Counted from the first letter of the stretch, positions 24,451 through 31,303 are shown. The stretch is DNA of 37,261 nucleotides from an uncultured Coriobacteriaceae bacterium (GCA_900550055.1 URQU01000017.1:1-37261), one strand, 5' to 3'. Notes: generated by a model not told the origin, from the letters alone. Program-made: numbers and translations.

Positions 24451-26007
24451 CTATTCGCTGTCCAGGGCGGCGAGAAACCGCTCGGTCGCGTTCTCGATAT
24501 CCTCGGTGGTGCCGTCGATGACTTCGGTGAACCTGATGGGCAGGCCGTCGAGCTCTGCCAAGCCGCGCGGTACGTCGTGATGGCCCGATTCATCGGCGAC
24601 CAGGTCGTTAAGGCCGCAGCCCGAAAGCGCGGCTACGCTTTCCGGCAGGGGTTGGCCGGGCTTCATGTCATGCAGGGCGCGGTACACGTTGTTGCCGAAC
24701 TTGGCCCAATGGGCGGTGCTGGCGATGAGCACGGGGTTTTCTCCGCGCAGGTTCTGTGCGGCACGGTATGCCACGGCGGTATGCGGGTCGAGCAGGTAGT
24801 CGTGCTCGTCGAGCACCTCCTTGATGGTGCGCAGGCACTCGGCGTTGTCCACGCTATCGGCGGCGAAGTGCTCGCGCACGGCGTTGAACGTGTTCTCGTC
24901 CACGCGGAAACGGCGCTGTTGTTTTAGGTCCGCCATCCAGCCTGCGATCGCCTTGGGGTCACGTCCCGTCAGCTCGAACAGCTGGCGTTCCAGGTTGGAG
25001 CTGACCAGGATGTCCATGGAAGGGGAGGGGGTCAGCACGAACGGGCGGTCGGACACGTCGTAGGTGCCGGTGTTGATGAAGTCGGTGAGCACGCGGTTTT
25101 CGTTGCTTGCGCAGTACAGCATGTCGATGGGCACGCCCATGCGCTTGGCGTAGTACGCGGCCAGGATGTTGCCGAAGTTGCCGGTAGGTACGCACACATC
25201 AAGCGCCGCGCCGGCTGCAAGCTTGCCGTCGGCGACCAGCTGCGAGTAGGCGGACACGTAGTACACCACCTGCGGCAGCAGACGGCCCCAGTTGATGGAA
25301 TTGGCGCTGGAAAGGGAGACGCCATGCTCGGAGAGCAGCTTCTCGGCGAAGGCGGCGTCTCCGAACACGTTCTTGGCGCCCGTCTGACAATCGTCGAAGT
25401 TGCCGCGCACGCCCCATACGTTGACGTTGGATCCGCGCTGCGTGGCCATCTGGCGGTACTGGATATCGCTCACTCCGCCATCGGGGTACATGACCGAGAT
25501 GGAGACATGGGGCAGGTCGCGGAAGCCTTCGAGGGCGGCTTTGCCGGTATCTCCCGACGTTGCCACCAGGATAAGGAAATCGTGATCGAGCTTGCCCTGC
25601 TCGCGCAGCTGGGCAGCCGATGCGCTGAAGAAGCGCGGCAGGCACTGCAGCGCCATGTCCTTGAAGGCGCTGGTGGGGCCGTGCCACAGCTCAAGAACAT
25701 GGGTGTCGGCATCAAGGGAGGTGATGGGGCAGATACGCTCATCGTCGAAGTTGTCGCCATAGGCCTGGGCCATCAGCTCGTCGATCACCTGCTCCGGCAG
25801 GTCGACGCCGAAGGCTTTGTAGATGCGCGCCGCGCGCTGCGCATAGGGCAGCTGCGCCAGCTCGCAAATCTCATCGAGCGTAAGCTCGGGGATATGCTGC
25901 GGAACGTACAGTCCGCCGCCGTCGGCCAGGCCGTTGATAACGGCTTCGGTGAATTCGACGGGCTGGTCGACGCATCCGCGCGTATCGATATAACGATTCT
26001 CTTGCAT
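24451..26007 (-). CDS. thrC: Threonine synthase
   Basis: PLP enzyme converting O-phosphohomoserine to threonine in the cytoplasm; 518 residues, the longer ThrC type. Lys116 in GPTSAFKDMALQ is the PLP-binding lysine. The N-terminal ThrC signature DGGGLYVP is at residues 29-36, and VATSGDTGKAALEGF is the phosphate-binding loop. ATG 26007 is chosen because AAGGAGG lies 10 bases upstream and the product then begins with MQENRYIDTRG, the usual ThrC start. A further in-frame ATG at 26061 is rejected. It is followed closely by a winged-helix regulator. Confidence 0.97.
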   Translation of the reverse strand: MQENRYIDTRGCVDQPVEFTEAVINGLADGGGLYVPQHIPELTLDEICELAQLPYAQRAARIYKAFGVDLPEQVIDELMAQAYGDNFDDERICPITSLDADTHVLELWHGPTSAFKDMALQCLPRFFSASAAQLREQGKLDHDFLILVATSGDTGKAALEGFRDLPHVSISVMYPDGGVSDIQYRQMATQRGSNVNVWGVRGNFDDCQTGAKNVFGDAAFAEKLLSEHGVSLSSANSINWGRLLPQVVYYVSAYSQLVADGKLAAGAALDVCVPTGNFGNILAAYYAKRMGVPIDMLYCASNENRVLTDFINTGTYDVSDRPFVLTPSPSMDILVSSNLERQLFELTGRDPKAIAGWMADLKQQRRFRVDENTFNAVREHFAADSVDNAECLRTIKEVLDEHDYLLDPHTAVAYRAAQNLRGENPVLIASTAHWAKFGNNVYRALHDMKPGQPLPESVAALSGCGLNDLVADESGHHDVPRGLAELDGLPIRFTEVIDGTTEDIENATERFLAALDSE

Positions 26008-26059
26008 GGGCTTGGCGCCTCCTTCGGCATTGCGAAAAGGGGGATTATTCACGGTACGC

Positions 26060-26087
26060 ATAATATTCCTGCGAAAGTACAGATGGA
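26060..26087 (-). promoter_or_regulatory. Possible thrC promoter
   Basis: On the minus strand TTCCAT and TATTAT are separated by 16 bases, which would give a leader of about 46 bases before thrC. The match to a sigma-70 promoter is moderate. Confidence 0.35.
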
Positions 26088-26193
26088 AGATGATTTTCCC
26101 GTTCTTCAGACAAACGGTGGTTAACGGTGCATCCGTGCGCGAAGCAGCTCCGTGTGCATGCTAGCCGCAGCGAAGTAAATGTGGTCAAACTTT

Positions 26194-26262
26194 GAAAAAT
26201 TACCCTTAGCGTACAAAAAGTTGCCTGAAGCTTCCATTCAAAGTCACTATGAGGTAACATCC
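26194..26262 (+). promoter_or_regulatory. feo promoter region with two GGTAA-type operator candidates
   Basis: The AT-rich stretch before feoA carries two copies of a motif: CTAAGGGTAATTTT read on the minus strand (26194-26210) and CACTATGAGGTAACAT on the plus strand (26245-26260). Both resemble the element in the promoter at 30493. Two promoter readings are possible: TTGCCT (26221) 18 bases before CACTAT, or TTCCAT (26232) 17 bases before TAACAT. In either reading the second operator overlaps the -10 region, fitting repression. A DtxR-family regulator is encoded at 30803. The link is inferred. Confidence 0.45.
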
Positions 26263-26300
26263 TTCTGTTGTGTACGTCTAACAAATGAAGGGAGAACATC

Positions 26301-26591
26301 ATGGAGACTGCGATGGCGAGCGCTGCGGCAAAGGCTGCGCGAACTCCAAGCGTGTCCGTCCAGCAGATGCCGCTTTCCTTTCTGAAAGAGGGCGAGTCCG
26401 CGCGTGTCGTCAAAGTGCGCGGGAAGGGCGACCTGCAGCATCATCTGGAAAACCTTGGCTTTGTGGAAGGAGCCGAGATCAAGGTGGTTTCAGGCGTCGC
26501 GGGCGACCTGATCGTCTCCGTCAAAGGCGCCCAGGTGGCCATCGGCCGCCAAGTGGCGTCCCATATCATCACCTCCGCGGCAACGGCATAG
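26301..26591 (+). CDS. feoA: FeoA-type iron transport protein (first copy)
   Basis: Small SH3-like cytoplasmic partner of FeoB; 96 residues, with an N-terminal extension of about 20 residues. The FeoA fold is visible in MPLSFLKEGESARVVKVRG, then LENLGFVEGAEIKVVS, and DLIVSVKGAQVAIGRQVA. AAGGGAGA precedes ATG 26301. It is the first gene after the regulated promoter. A second FeoA gene follows after 129 bases. Confidence 0.93.
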   Translation: METAMASAAAKAARTPSVSVQQMPLSFLKEGESARVVKVRGKGDLQHHLENLGFVEGAEIKVVSGVAGDLIVSVKGAQVAIGRQVASHIITSAATA

Positions 26592-26653
26592 CGGCCGATC
26601 TGCCGGCACATAGGCGAACCCGGCCGCGGCGGCATAGCGCTGCGGCCGTTCGT

Positions 26654-26672
26654 GCGGTTGCCTTGCAACCGC
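26654..26672 (+). other. Hairpin between the two feoA genes
   Basis: A perfect 8-bp stem, GCGGTTGC and GCAACCGC, with a 3-base loop and no T-tract. It sits in the 129-base gap between the feoA genes and may affect transcript processing or relative expression. Confidence 0.4.
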
Positions 26673-26720
26673 CAGTATAAGGGCATGGAGAGAAGCACAA
26701 GAAAGCGAGGATAGGGCTAG

Positions 26721-26957
26721 ATGGCCGAGATTCAGGGCAAAACGCTGCGTGATGTGCAGGTCGGCGAATCTGCTACGGTGCGCCGCCTGAGCGGAGAAGG
26801 CGCGCTCAAGCGTCACATCATGGACATGGGCATCACGAAAGGCGTTGGGGTGTACGTGCGCAAGGTGGCGCCGCTTGGAGATCCCATCGAGGTGACGGTC
26901 CGCGGTTACGAGCTGTCGCTGCGCAAAAGCGAGGCGGAGTGCATCCTCGTCGACTAG
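26721..26957 (+). CDS. feoA: FeoA-type iron transport protein (second copy)
   Basis: A 78-residue FeoA-domain protein: LRDVQVGESATVRRLSG, IMDMGITKGVGVYVRK and IEVTVRGYELSLRKSEA follow the FeoA pattern closely. It is distinct from the first copy; two different FeoA proteins before one FeoB occur in several Gram-positives. The ribosome binding site is weak (GAGG 10 bases, or AGGG 4 bases, before ATG). Confidence 0.93.
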   Translation: MAEIQGKTLRDVQVGESATVRRLSGEGALKRHIMDMGITKGVGVYVRKVAPLGDPIEVTVRGYELSLRKSEAECILVD

Positions 26958-27003
26958 CGCGTACGCCGGCATAGCAAGCCGACGCATCGGTAATCGACGG
27001 GCA

Positions 27004-27026
27004 ATGGCGCAAGTGCGCCGTTTTTT
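27004..27026 (+). terminator. Terminator-like hairpin between feoA2 and feoB
   Basis: A 7-bp stem, ATGGCGC / GCGCCGT with one T-G pair, and the loop AAGT are followed by six T. It lies 46 bases after feoA2 and 115 bases before feoB. It could reduce or condition transcription into feoB, so feoB may depend on readthrough or another promoter. Confidence 0.7.
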
Positions 27027-27034
27027 ACCGAAAC

Positions 27035-27098
27035 GAGTTACCAAGAACTAACTCAAAATGGCTTCTGAGCTGGGACGATGTGAAACATCGAAACCCAG
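27035..27098 (+). promoter_or_regulatory. feoB leader: palindrome and imperfect hairpin
   Basis: GAGTTA (27035-27040) and TAACTC (27049-27054) form an inverted repeat that also contains GTTACC, the half-site seen at the feoA and 30493 promoters. Further on, CTGGG-a-CGATG and CATCG-aaa-CCCAG (27070-27098) form an imperfect 10-bp hairpin. No known riboswitch class was recognised. Confidence 0.35.
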
Positions 27099-27140
27099 AA
27101 CAGCGCAAGAAGCCGAATCGATTCGCAAGAAAGGTAGATC

Positions 27141-29735
27141 ATGGGAATCTGCATTGCCCTTGCCGGCAACCCGAACTGCGGCAAGACGACGATGTTCAAC
27201 GACCTGACGGGTGCCAACCAATACGTTGGCAACTGGCCGGGCGTGACCGTCGAGAAGAAGGAGGGCAAGTACACGCGCGACAAGGACGTGACCATCACGG
27301 ACTTGCCGGGCATCTACTCGCTGTCCCCGTATTCGCCCGAGGAGATCGTGGCGCGCGATTATCTGCTCGAAGGCGGCCCCGACGCCGTCATCAACCTGGT
27401 CGACGCCACCAACCTTGAGCGCAACCTGTATCTGACCAGCCAGATCCTGAACCTGGGTATCCCGGTCGTTATCGCGCTGAACATGATGGACCTGGTGGAG
27501 AAAAACGGCGACAAGATCGATGTCGACGGCCTGTCCCGCGAGCTGGGTTGCCCCATCGTCCCCACCTCGGCGCTGAAGGGCCGCGGCATGGAGGACGTTG
27601 TCAAGGCCGCCATCGATGCCGCTCGGACCGAGAAGGCCCCTGCGTCGCAGATGAAGTTCGACGCCGCCGTCGAGGAAGCGCTCGTCAAGATCGAGAGCGT
27701 GCTTGGCGACAAGGTGGCCCCCAACGCGGCTCGTTGGTACGCCATCAAGCTGTTCGAGGCCGAGGACAAGACCATCGCCGACCTCAAGCTTTCGCAGGCG
27801 GACCTCGACGCCATCTCCGCTATCCGCACCTCCATCGAGGACAAGCTCGATGACGACGCCGAGTCCATCATCACCGCCGAGCGTTACGACGCCATCAGCC
27901 ACGTTGTGGACAAGACCGTCAAGCGCACGCGCACGGGCCTGACCACCTCGCAGAAGATCGACCGCGTGGTCACCAACCGTTGGCTGGGCCTCCCCATCTT
28001 CATCGTCATCATGTTCTTCGTGTACTGGCTGGCGGTCTCCGTCGGCGGCGGCGTGGTGACTGACTGGGCCAACGACGGCATCTCCGGCGACGGCTGGCTC
28101 TACACCGGCAACGCCGCGTTCGACGAGGCCACCGAGGAGTACGAGGATGCTCACTCCCAGGTTGTGGCTTATGTCGAGAACATCTTGGGCGAGGACGAGG
28201 AGTCCGAGCTGCCTTCCGACGAATCGCAGGAGGTGCTCGACGCCTTGGCCGCCGAGGAGCCCGAGGCGCCTGAAGATGGTGCCGATGCGGACGCCATGGC
28301 CGAATACGATGACGCCATGGCCGAATACGAGGAGGCGCAGGCCATCGTCGCCGACTTCGATGAGCGGGCTCAAGCCTCGCATGCTGTGGCCACCATGGAG
28401 GTAGAGGACGAGGACGGCAACGTGGAGGAGCAGACCATCACGTTCGCCGATTACCAGAAGGCCCTTGAGGTGGAAGAGCCCGATCCGTCCGACGGCACGT
28501 GGGGCCTGTGGATCCCGGGTCTTGGCGCCATCATCGCCGATGCCATGGAAGCGGCCGACGTCGCGCCGTGGCTGCAGTCCCTCGTCAACGACGGCATCGT
28601 CTCCGGCGTCGGCGCCGTCATCGGCTTCATCCCGCAGATGGTCATCCTGTTCCTGCTGCTGGGCATCTTGGAGCTGTGCGGCTATATGTCCCGCGTCGCG
28701 TTCATCATGGACCGCATCTTCCGCAAGTTCGGCCTGTCCGGTAAATCGTTCATCCCCATGCTCATCGCCTCTGGTTGCGGCGTGCCTGCCGTCATGTCCA
28801 CCAAGACCATCGAGAACGAGATGGACCGTCGTATGACCATCATGACCACCACGATGATCCCGTGCGGCGCCAAGATGCCCATCATCGCGCTCGTGTTCGG
28901 CGCGCTGGCATCCGGCGATTCTTCGGCAACGTGGTACGTGGCACCCATGTTCTACTTCCTGGGCGTCATCGCCATCATCCTCTCCGGCATCATGCTGAAG
29001 AAGACCAAGCTGTTCGCTGGCGAGGCAACCCCGTTCGTCATGGAGCTGCCCGAGTACCATATGCCCACGGTGAAGTCCATCCTGCTGTCCATGTGGGAGC
29101 GCGTGAAGGGCTACATCATCAAGGCAGGTACCATCATCTTCCTGTCCACCATCGTCATCTGGTTCCTCATGAACTTCGGCGATGCGGGCGAGGGCTTCGG
29201 CCTGCTCGATCCCGATGCCCCCGACTACATGGAGCACAGCCTTATGGCCGGCCTGGGCAACCTGCTTGCCTGGATCTTCGCGCCGCTGGGCTTCGATAAC
29301 TGGCAGGCTACGGCGACCGCTGTCACCGGCCTGGTGGCCAAGGAGAACGTCGTGGCAACTGTGGGCATCATCACGCAGCTGGCCGATTACGGCGAGGCTG
29401 ACCCGCAGCTGTGGTTCGGCTTCCTGCAGATGCTCGGCGGTTCCACCGCTGCCGTGGTCGCCTTCTGCGCGTTCAACCTGCTGTGCGCTCCGTGCTTCGC
29501 CGCCATGGGCACCATCCGCCAGCAGCAGAACTCCCCGAAGTGGTTCTGGATCACCATCGGCTACCTGTGCGGCTTCGCCTGGTGCGTGGGCACCATGCTC
29601 TACCAGTTCGTCGGCCTTGCGACCGGCGAGGTCGAGTTCAACGTGTTCACCGTGGTGGCCATCGTCATCGCAGCCGCCATGCTGTTCCAGATCTTCCGTC
29701 CCATGCCCAAGCGTGAGGAGAAGCAGGAGAAGTAG
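27141..29735 (+). CDS. feoB: Ferrous iron transporter FeoB with acidic insertion
   Basis: GTP-dependent Fe(II) uptake permease of the cytoplasmic membrane; 864 residues. The G domain shows G1 GNPNCGKTT (9-17), G3 DLPG (54-57), G4 NMMD (114-117) and SALKG for G5. The membrane part contains the Gate motifs GYMSRVAFIMDRIF and SGCGVPAVMSTKT with the conserved Cys, and IPCGAKMPI. Between the first membrane helix (283-305) and the next (from about 485), a segment of about 130 residues (325-455) is highly acidic and includes the tandem AMAEYDDAMAEYEEA. This is much longer than usual for FeoB. AAGAAAGG lies 6 bases before ATG. Codon use is strongly C-biased compared with the Tad genes, suggesting high expression. 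Confidence 0.97.
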   Translation: MGICIALAGNPNCGKTTMFNDLTGANQYVGNWPGVTVEKKEGKYTRDKDVTITDLPGIYSLSPYSPEEIVARDYLLEGGPDAVINLVDATNLERNLYLTSQILNLGIPVVIALNMMDLVEKNGDKIDVDGLSRELGCPIVPTSALKGRGMEDVVKAAIDAARTEKAPASQMKFDAAVEEALVKIESVLGDKVAPNAARWYAIKLFEAEDKTIADLKLSQADLDAISAIRTSIEDKLDDDAESIITAERYDAISHVVDKTVKRTRTGLTTSQKIDRVVTNRWLGLPIFIVIMFFVYWLAVSVGGGVVTDWANDGISGDGWLYTGNAAFDEATEEYEDAHSQVVAYVENILGEDEESELPSDESQEVLDALAAEEPEAPEDGADADAMAEYDDAMAEYEEAQAIVADFDERAQASHAVATMEVEDEDGNVEEQTITFADYQKALEVEEPDPSDGTWGLWIPGLGAIIADAMEAADVAPWLQSLVNDGIVSGVGAVIGFIPQMVILFLLLGILELCGYMSRVAFIMDRIFRKFGLSGKSFIPMLIASGCGVPAVMSTKTIENEMDRRMTIMTTTMIPCGAKMPIIALVFGALASGDSSATWYVAPMFYFLGVIAIILSGIMLKKTKLFAGEATPFVMELPEYHMPTVKSILLSMWERVKGYIIKAGTIIFLSTIVIWFLMNFGDAGEGFGLLDPDAPDYMEHSLMAGLGNLLAWIFAPLGFDNWQATATAVTGLVAKENVVATVGIITQLADYGEADPQLWFGFLQMLGGSTAAVVAFCAFNLLCAPCFAAMGTIRQQQNSPKWFWITIGYLCGFAWCVGTMLYQFVGLATGEVEFNVFTVVAIVIAAAMLFQIFRPMPKREEKQEK
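28290..28331 (+). repeat. 21-bp tandem repeat inside feoB
   Basis: Two nearly identical 21-base units (28290-28310 and 28311-28331), each beginning GACGCCATGGCCGAATACGA, encode repeated DAMAEYD/E in the acidic insertion. It points to growth of this insertion by local duplication. Confidence 0.85.
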
Positions 29736-29815
29736 CGCTGTGCCTCTATCCTGCAAGACCGGTATCGGGCAAGACAGCAATCGATGACGGTTTTGCGAAG
29801 ACGTGAGCTGCTTTA

Positions 29816-29847
29816 AGCGGGACGTCGCCTTCGGGTGGCGTCCCGCT
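29816..29847 (+). other. Very stable UUCG-capped hairpin after feoB
   Basis: A 14-bp stem (29816-29829 with 29834-29847, two G-T pairs) closes on the C(UUCG)G tetraloop. It lies between feoB and the Cys-rich gene and lacks a T-tract, so it is more likely an mRNA stabiliser or processing site than a full terminator. Confidence 0.7.
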
Positions 29848-29926
29848 GCTGTTCGTAGTATTATCCAAGGGAAACATTTTATCCGCGCGCCGGCATCGGT
29901 GCGCAGCATAGGGAAGGAGTCAGGCC

Positions 29927-30145
29927 GTGATCTTGGGTTTGGAATTCAACCTGCCGACTGTGGGGGTCCTGCTGATCGTGGTTGCATGGGCCGCATGGGC
30001 CGTGCGCCGTCTGTGGAGCCGCGGCATGTGCGACTGCCATGCCGACAGCCCGCGCGGCTGCTCGGGCGGCTGCGGCGGGTGCACGGGGTGCAGCGCCGCG
30101 GCACGCATGGCCGCCGACATGGGCAAGGCCGTGTCCGGTAGATAG
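29927..30145 (+). CDS. FeoB-associated Cys-rich membrane protein
   Basis: A 72-residue protein with one N-terminal membrane helix (TVGVLLIVVAWAAWAV) and a cytoplasmic-type tail holding six cysteines (35, 37, 45, 49, 52, 55) in a Gly-rich stretch GCSGGCGGCTGC. This is the pattern of the FeoB-associated family (a FeoC analogue in Gram-positives). GTG 29927 has GGAAGGAG 7 bases upstream. It probably binds metal or an Fe-S cluster and assists FeoB; this is inference. Confidence 0.88.
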   Translation: MILGLEFNLPTVGVLLIVVAWAAWAVRRLWSRGMCDCHADSPRGCSGGCGGCTGCSAAARMAADMGKAVSGR

Positions 30146-30192
30146 GCGAACCGCGGGCGCGTCCGCGGTATAGAAGATGCTTCCAAGGGGAG

Positions 30193-30217
30193 GGGCCGGC
30201 TTGATGCCGGCCCTTTC
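30193..30217 (+). terminator. Terminator of the feo cluster
   Basis: A perfect 8-bp stem GGGCCGGC / GCCGGCCC with a 5-base loop is followed by TTT. It lies 48 bases after the Cys-rich gene. Confidence 0.8.
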
Positions 30218-30275
30218 GCGTGCATGGCGGTCTTTTGGTCGGGGGAGAGCCGGGCATGTGGCGCAGCCGTGCCGC

Positions 30276-30321
30276 GATATGAAAGCGGAAGCGCGCGACG
30301 CAGCCGCTTCCGCGTGATATC
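30276..30321. other. Long imperfect hairpin between feo and the small RNA
   Basis: GCGGAAGCG (30285-30293) and CGCTTCCGC (30305-30313) pair perfectly, and flanking GATAT / ATATC extend the stem across a short internal loop. No T-tract follows. It stands just upstream of a possible small basic reading frame. Confidence 0.4.
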
Positions 30322-30342
30322 CGGGCGGCAGGGGAGGTTCGC

Positions 30343-30507
30343 ATGAGAAGCGCACGGATGAGCATAGGGGTCGACCGGAAACGGGAGGCCCGTCTGCTCC
30401 CGTGTCGAACGCAAACGAAGCGCTCGGGCGAGCTCGCGAATCAAGCGCGCAAAATGAGAAGATCGCTTAGGAAAACTTTTCTCAAAAAGTTATTGACGGT
30501 TTACTAA
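30343..30507 (+). CDS. Possible 54-residue basic peptide
   Basis: ATG 30343 is preceded by AGGGGAGG at a spacing of 5 bases, one of the better sites in the region. The product has 54 residues and about one third Lys/Arg, with the C-terminal part RSLRKTFLKKLLTVY being amphipathic. It has no recognised family, and its codons do not resemble those of neighbouring genes. The end overlaps the promoter at 30493. It may be chance. Confidence 0.22.
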   Translation: MRSARMSIGVDRKREARLLPCRTQTKRSGELANQARKMRRSLRKTFLKKLLTVY

Positions 30508-30521
30508 AGTTACCCTATACT
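30493..30521 (+). promoter_or_regulatory. Strong sigma-70 promoter with operator in the spacer
   Basis: TTGACG (30493-30498) and TATACT (30516-30521) are separated by exactly 17 bases. The spacer and -10 hold CTAAAGTTACCCTATACTG (30504-30522). Read in reverse it is the same CAnTATnnGGTAACnT motif as at 26245. A repressor bound there would block the polymerase. The predicted start is about 30528. Confidence 0.7.
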
Positions 30522-30527
30522 GACAAA

Positions 30528-30686
30528 TGTCGATGGCAAGCGTTTCCCCCTCGCAAAAGCCATTCGACGCCTCTCTTTCTTTTGCTGACCCGGCGGCAGG
30601 GCTCTTCTCGTCTGGCCCCGCCGTATCAGCAGGCCGACGAGGGTTCCATACCCCCCTCTCCACCCTCGTCGGCCACTTTTCCTTCT
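30528..30686 (+). ncRNA. Putative iron-responsive small RNA with C-rich loops
   Basis: The unit of about 158 bases has its own promoter and terminator and no ribosome binding site. Three hairpins follow each other. Hairpin 1 pairs GTCGATGGC (30529-30537) with GCCATTCGAC (30559-30568, one bulged T); its loop shows TTTCCCCCTCGC. Hairpin 2 (30584-30630) pairs GCTGA/TCAGC and CGGCGG/CCGCCG. Hairpin 3 is a perfect 12-bp stem, GGCCGACGAGGG (30632-30643) and CCCTCGTCGGCC (30663-30674), with a CCCCCCTCTCC loop and the tail ACTTTTCCTT. C-rich loops that can pair with Shine-Dalgarno sequences are typical of Gram-positive regulatory RNAs such as FsrA and IsrR. An ATG at 30527 opens a 57-codon frame, but it coincides with the start site and lacks a binding site. 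Confidence 0.6.
30632..30686 (+). terminator. Terminator of the small RNA
   Basis: A perfect 12-bp GC-rich stem with a 19-base loop is followed by ACTTTTCCTTCTT. It separates the small RNA from the regulator gene downstream. Confidence 0.75.
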
Positions 30687-30767
30687 TGAGCTTCCCGTAA
30701 ATCCACCTGCTGCTTGAACAGCTCGAATGCGCAGTTATACGCATTTCGATGGCATGCTGTCGCTCTG

Positions 30768-30776
30768 TGGTACTAT
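30768..30776 (+). promoter_or_regulatory. Extended -10 promoter of the metalloregulator gene
   Basis: TGGTACTAT, an extended -10 element, lies 27 bases before the start codon. No clear -35 is present. It lacks the GGTAA-type operator. Confidence 0.5.
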
Positions 30777-30802
30777 GGGGACACGTATGAAAGGAGGGCC
30801 CA

Positions 30803-31183
30803 ATGGAGAAGATGTCCAAATCGCACGAGGATTACCTTGAGGCCATCGTAATGCTCGGGGGGACTACGGAGGTGTCCGTCCGATCTGTCGACATCGCCAA
30901 CAAAATGGGCGTTTCCAAGGCTTCCGTGAACAAGGCGGTCACCGCGCTGAAGGAGAAGGCGCTTGCCGAGCAGCCGTATTACGGCGATGTCACCCTTACC
31001 GAGGCTGGCTTTGCCTACGGCACTGCCATCTACGAGCGCCATTGCATGCTTTCGAAGTTCCTGCACAAGGAGCTTGGCATTCCCGCCGACGTCGCCGAGA
31101 ACGAAGCCTGCCTTATGGAACACGCCATCAGCGACGACTCGTTCGAGAAATGGAGAGCTTATATTAAAAAGCTCGACCTCTAA
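30803..31183 (+). CDS. DtxR/MntR-family metal-dependent regulator
   Basis: A 126-residue protein with an N-terminal winged helix (KSHEDYLEAIVML, then VSVRSVDIANKMGVSKASVNKAV) and a helical dimerisation domain. The latter has the metal-ligand pattern of the family: RHCMLSKFLHKELGI, then ENEACLMEHAISD. The C-terminal SH3-like domain of DtxR is absent, so the size is that of MntR. AAAGGAGGG lies 6 bases before ATG. Iron versus manganese specificity cannot be told from the sequence. Being next to the feo cluster and to an operator-bearing small RNA, it is the best candidate for the regulator of both. Confidence 0.93.
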   Translation: MEKMSKSHEDYLEAIVMLGGTTEVSVRSVDIANKMGVSKASVNKAVTALKEKALAEQPYYGDVTLTEAGFAYGTAIYERHCMLSKFLHKELGIPADVAENEACLMEHAISDDSFEKWRAYIKKLDL

Positions 31184-31223
31184 AGGCGCGAAGGCGCCCA
31201 TCGCTGAAGCTAAACCGCACGCC

Positions 31224-31260
31224 AACCGCCCGTTTCCCTGTTGGAAATGGGCGGTTTTCC
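31224..31260 (+). terminator. Terminator after the metalloregulator gene
   Basis: A 14-bp stem, AACCGCCCGTTTCC (31224-31237) and GGAAATGGGCGGTT (31243-31256, one G-T pair), with a 5-base loop, is followed by TTTTCC counting the overlapping T. Confidence 0.9.
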
Positions 31261-31294
31261 GTCCGGAGCGTAGTGCGCGCGGCGCCGCTCGATG

Positions 31295-31303
31295 TGCTAT
31301 CCT
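31295..31303 (+). promoter_or_regulatory. Possible divIC extended -10 promoter
   Basis: TGCTATCCT fits the TGn-extended -10 pattern and would give a leader of about 58 bases. Confidence 0.4.

Noticed and set aside
27048..29909. A 953-codon open frame on the minus strand opposite feoB
   Set aside because: It mirrors the strongly C-biased codons of feoB, its product is a low-complexity His/Asp/Gly/Arg-rich string without domains, and it lacks a credible start site.
30527..30700. 57-codon frame starting at ATG 30527
   Set aside because: The ATG coincides with the predicted transcription start, has no ribosome binding site, and the sequence folds into three consecutive hairpins, which favours a non-coding RNA.
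30490..30819. 109-codon minus-strand frame across the small RNA
   Set aside because: No ribosome binding site, and it runs through the regulator's leader, a terminator stem and a strong opposite promoter.
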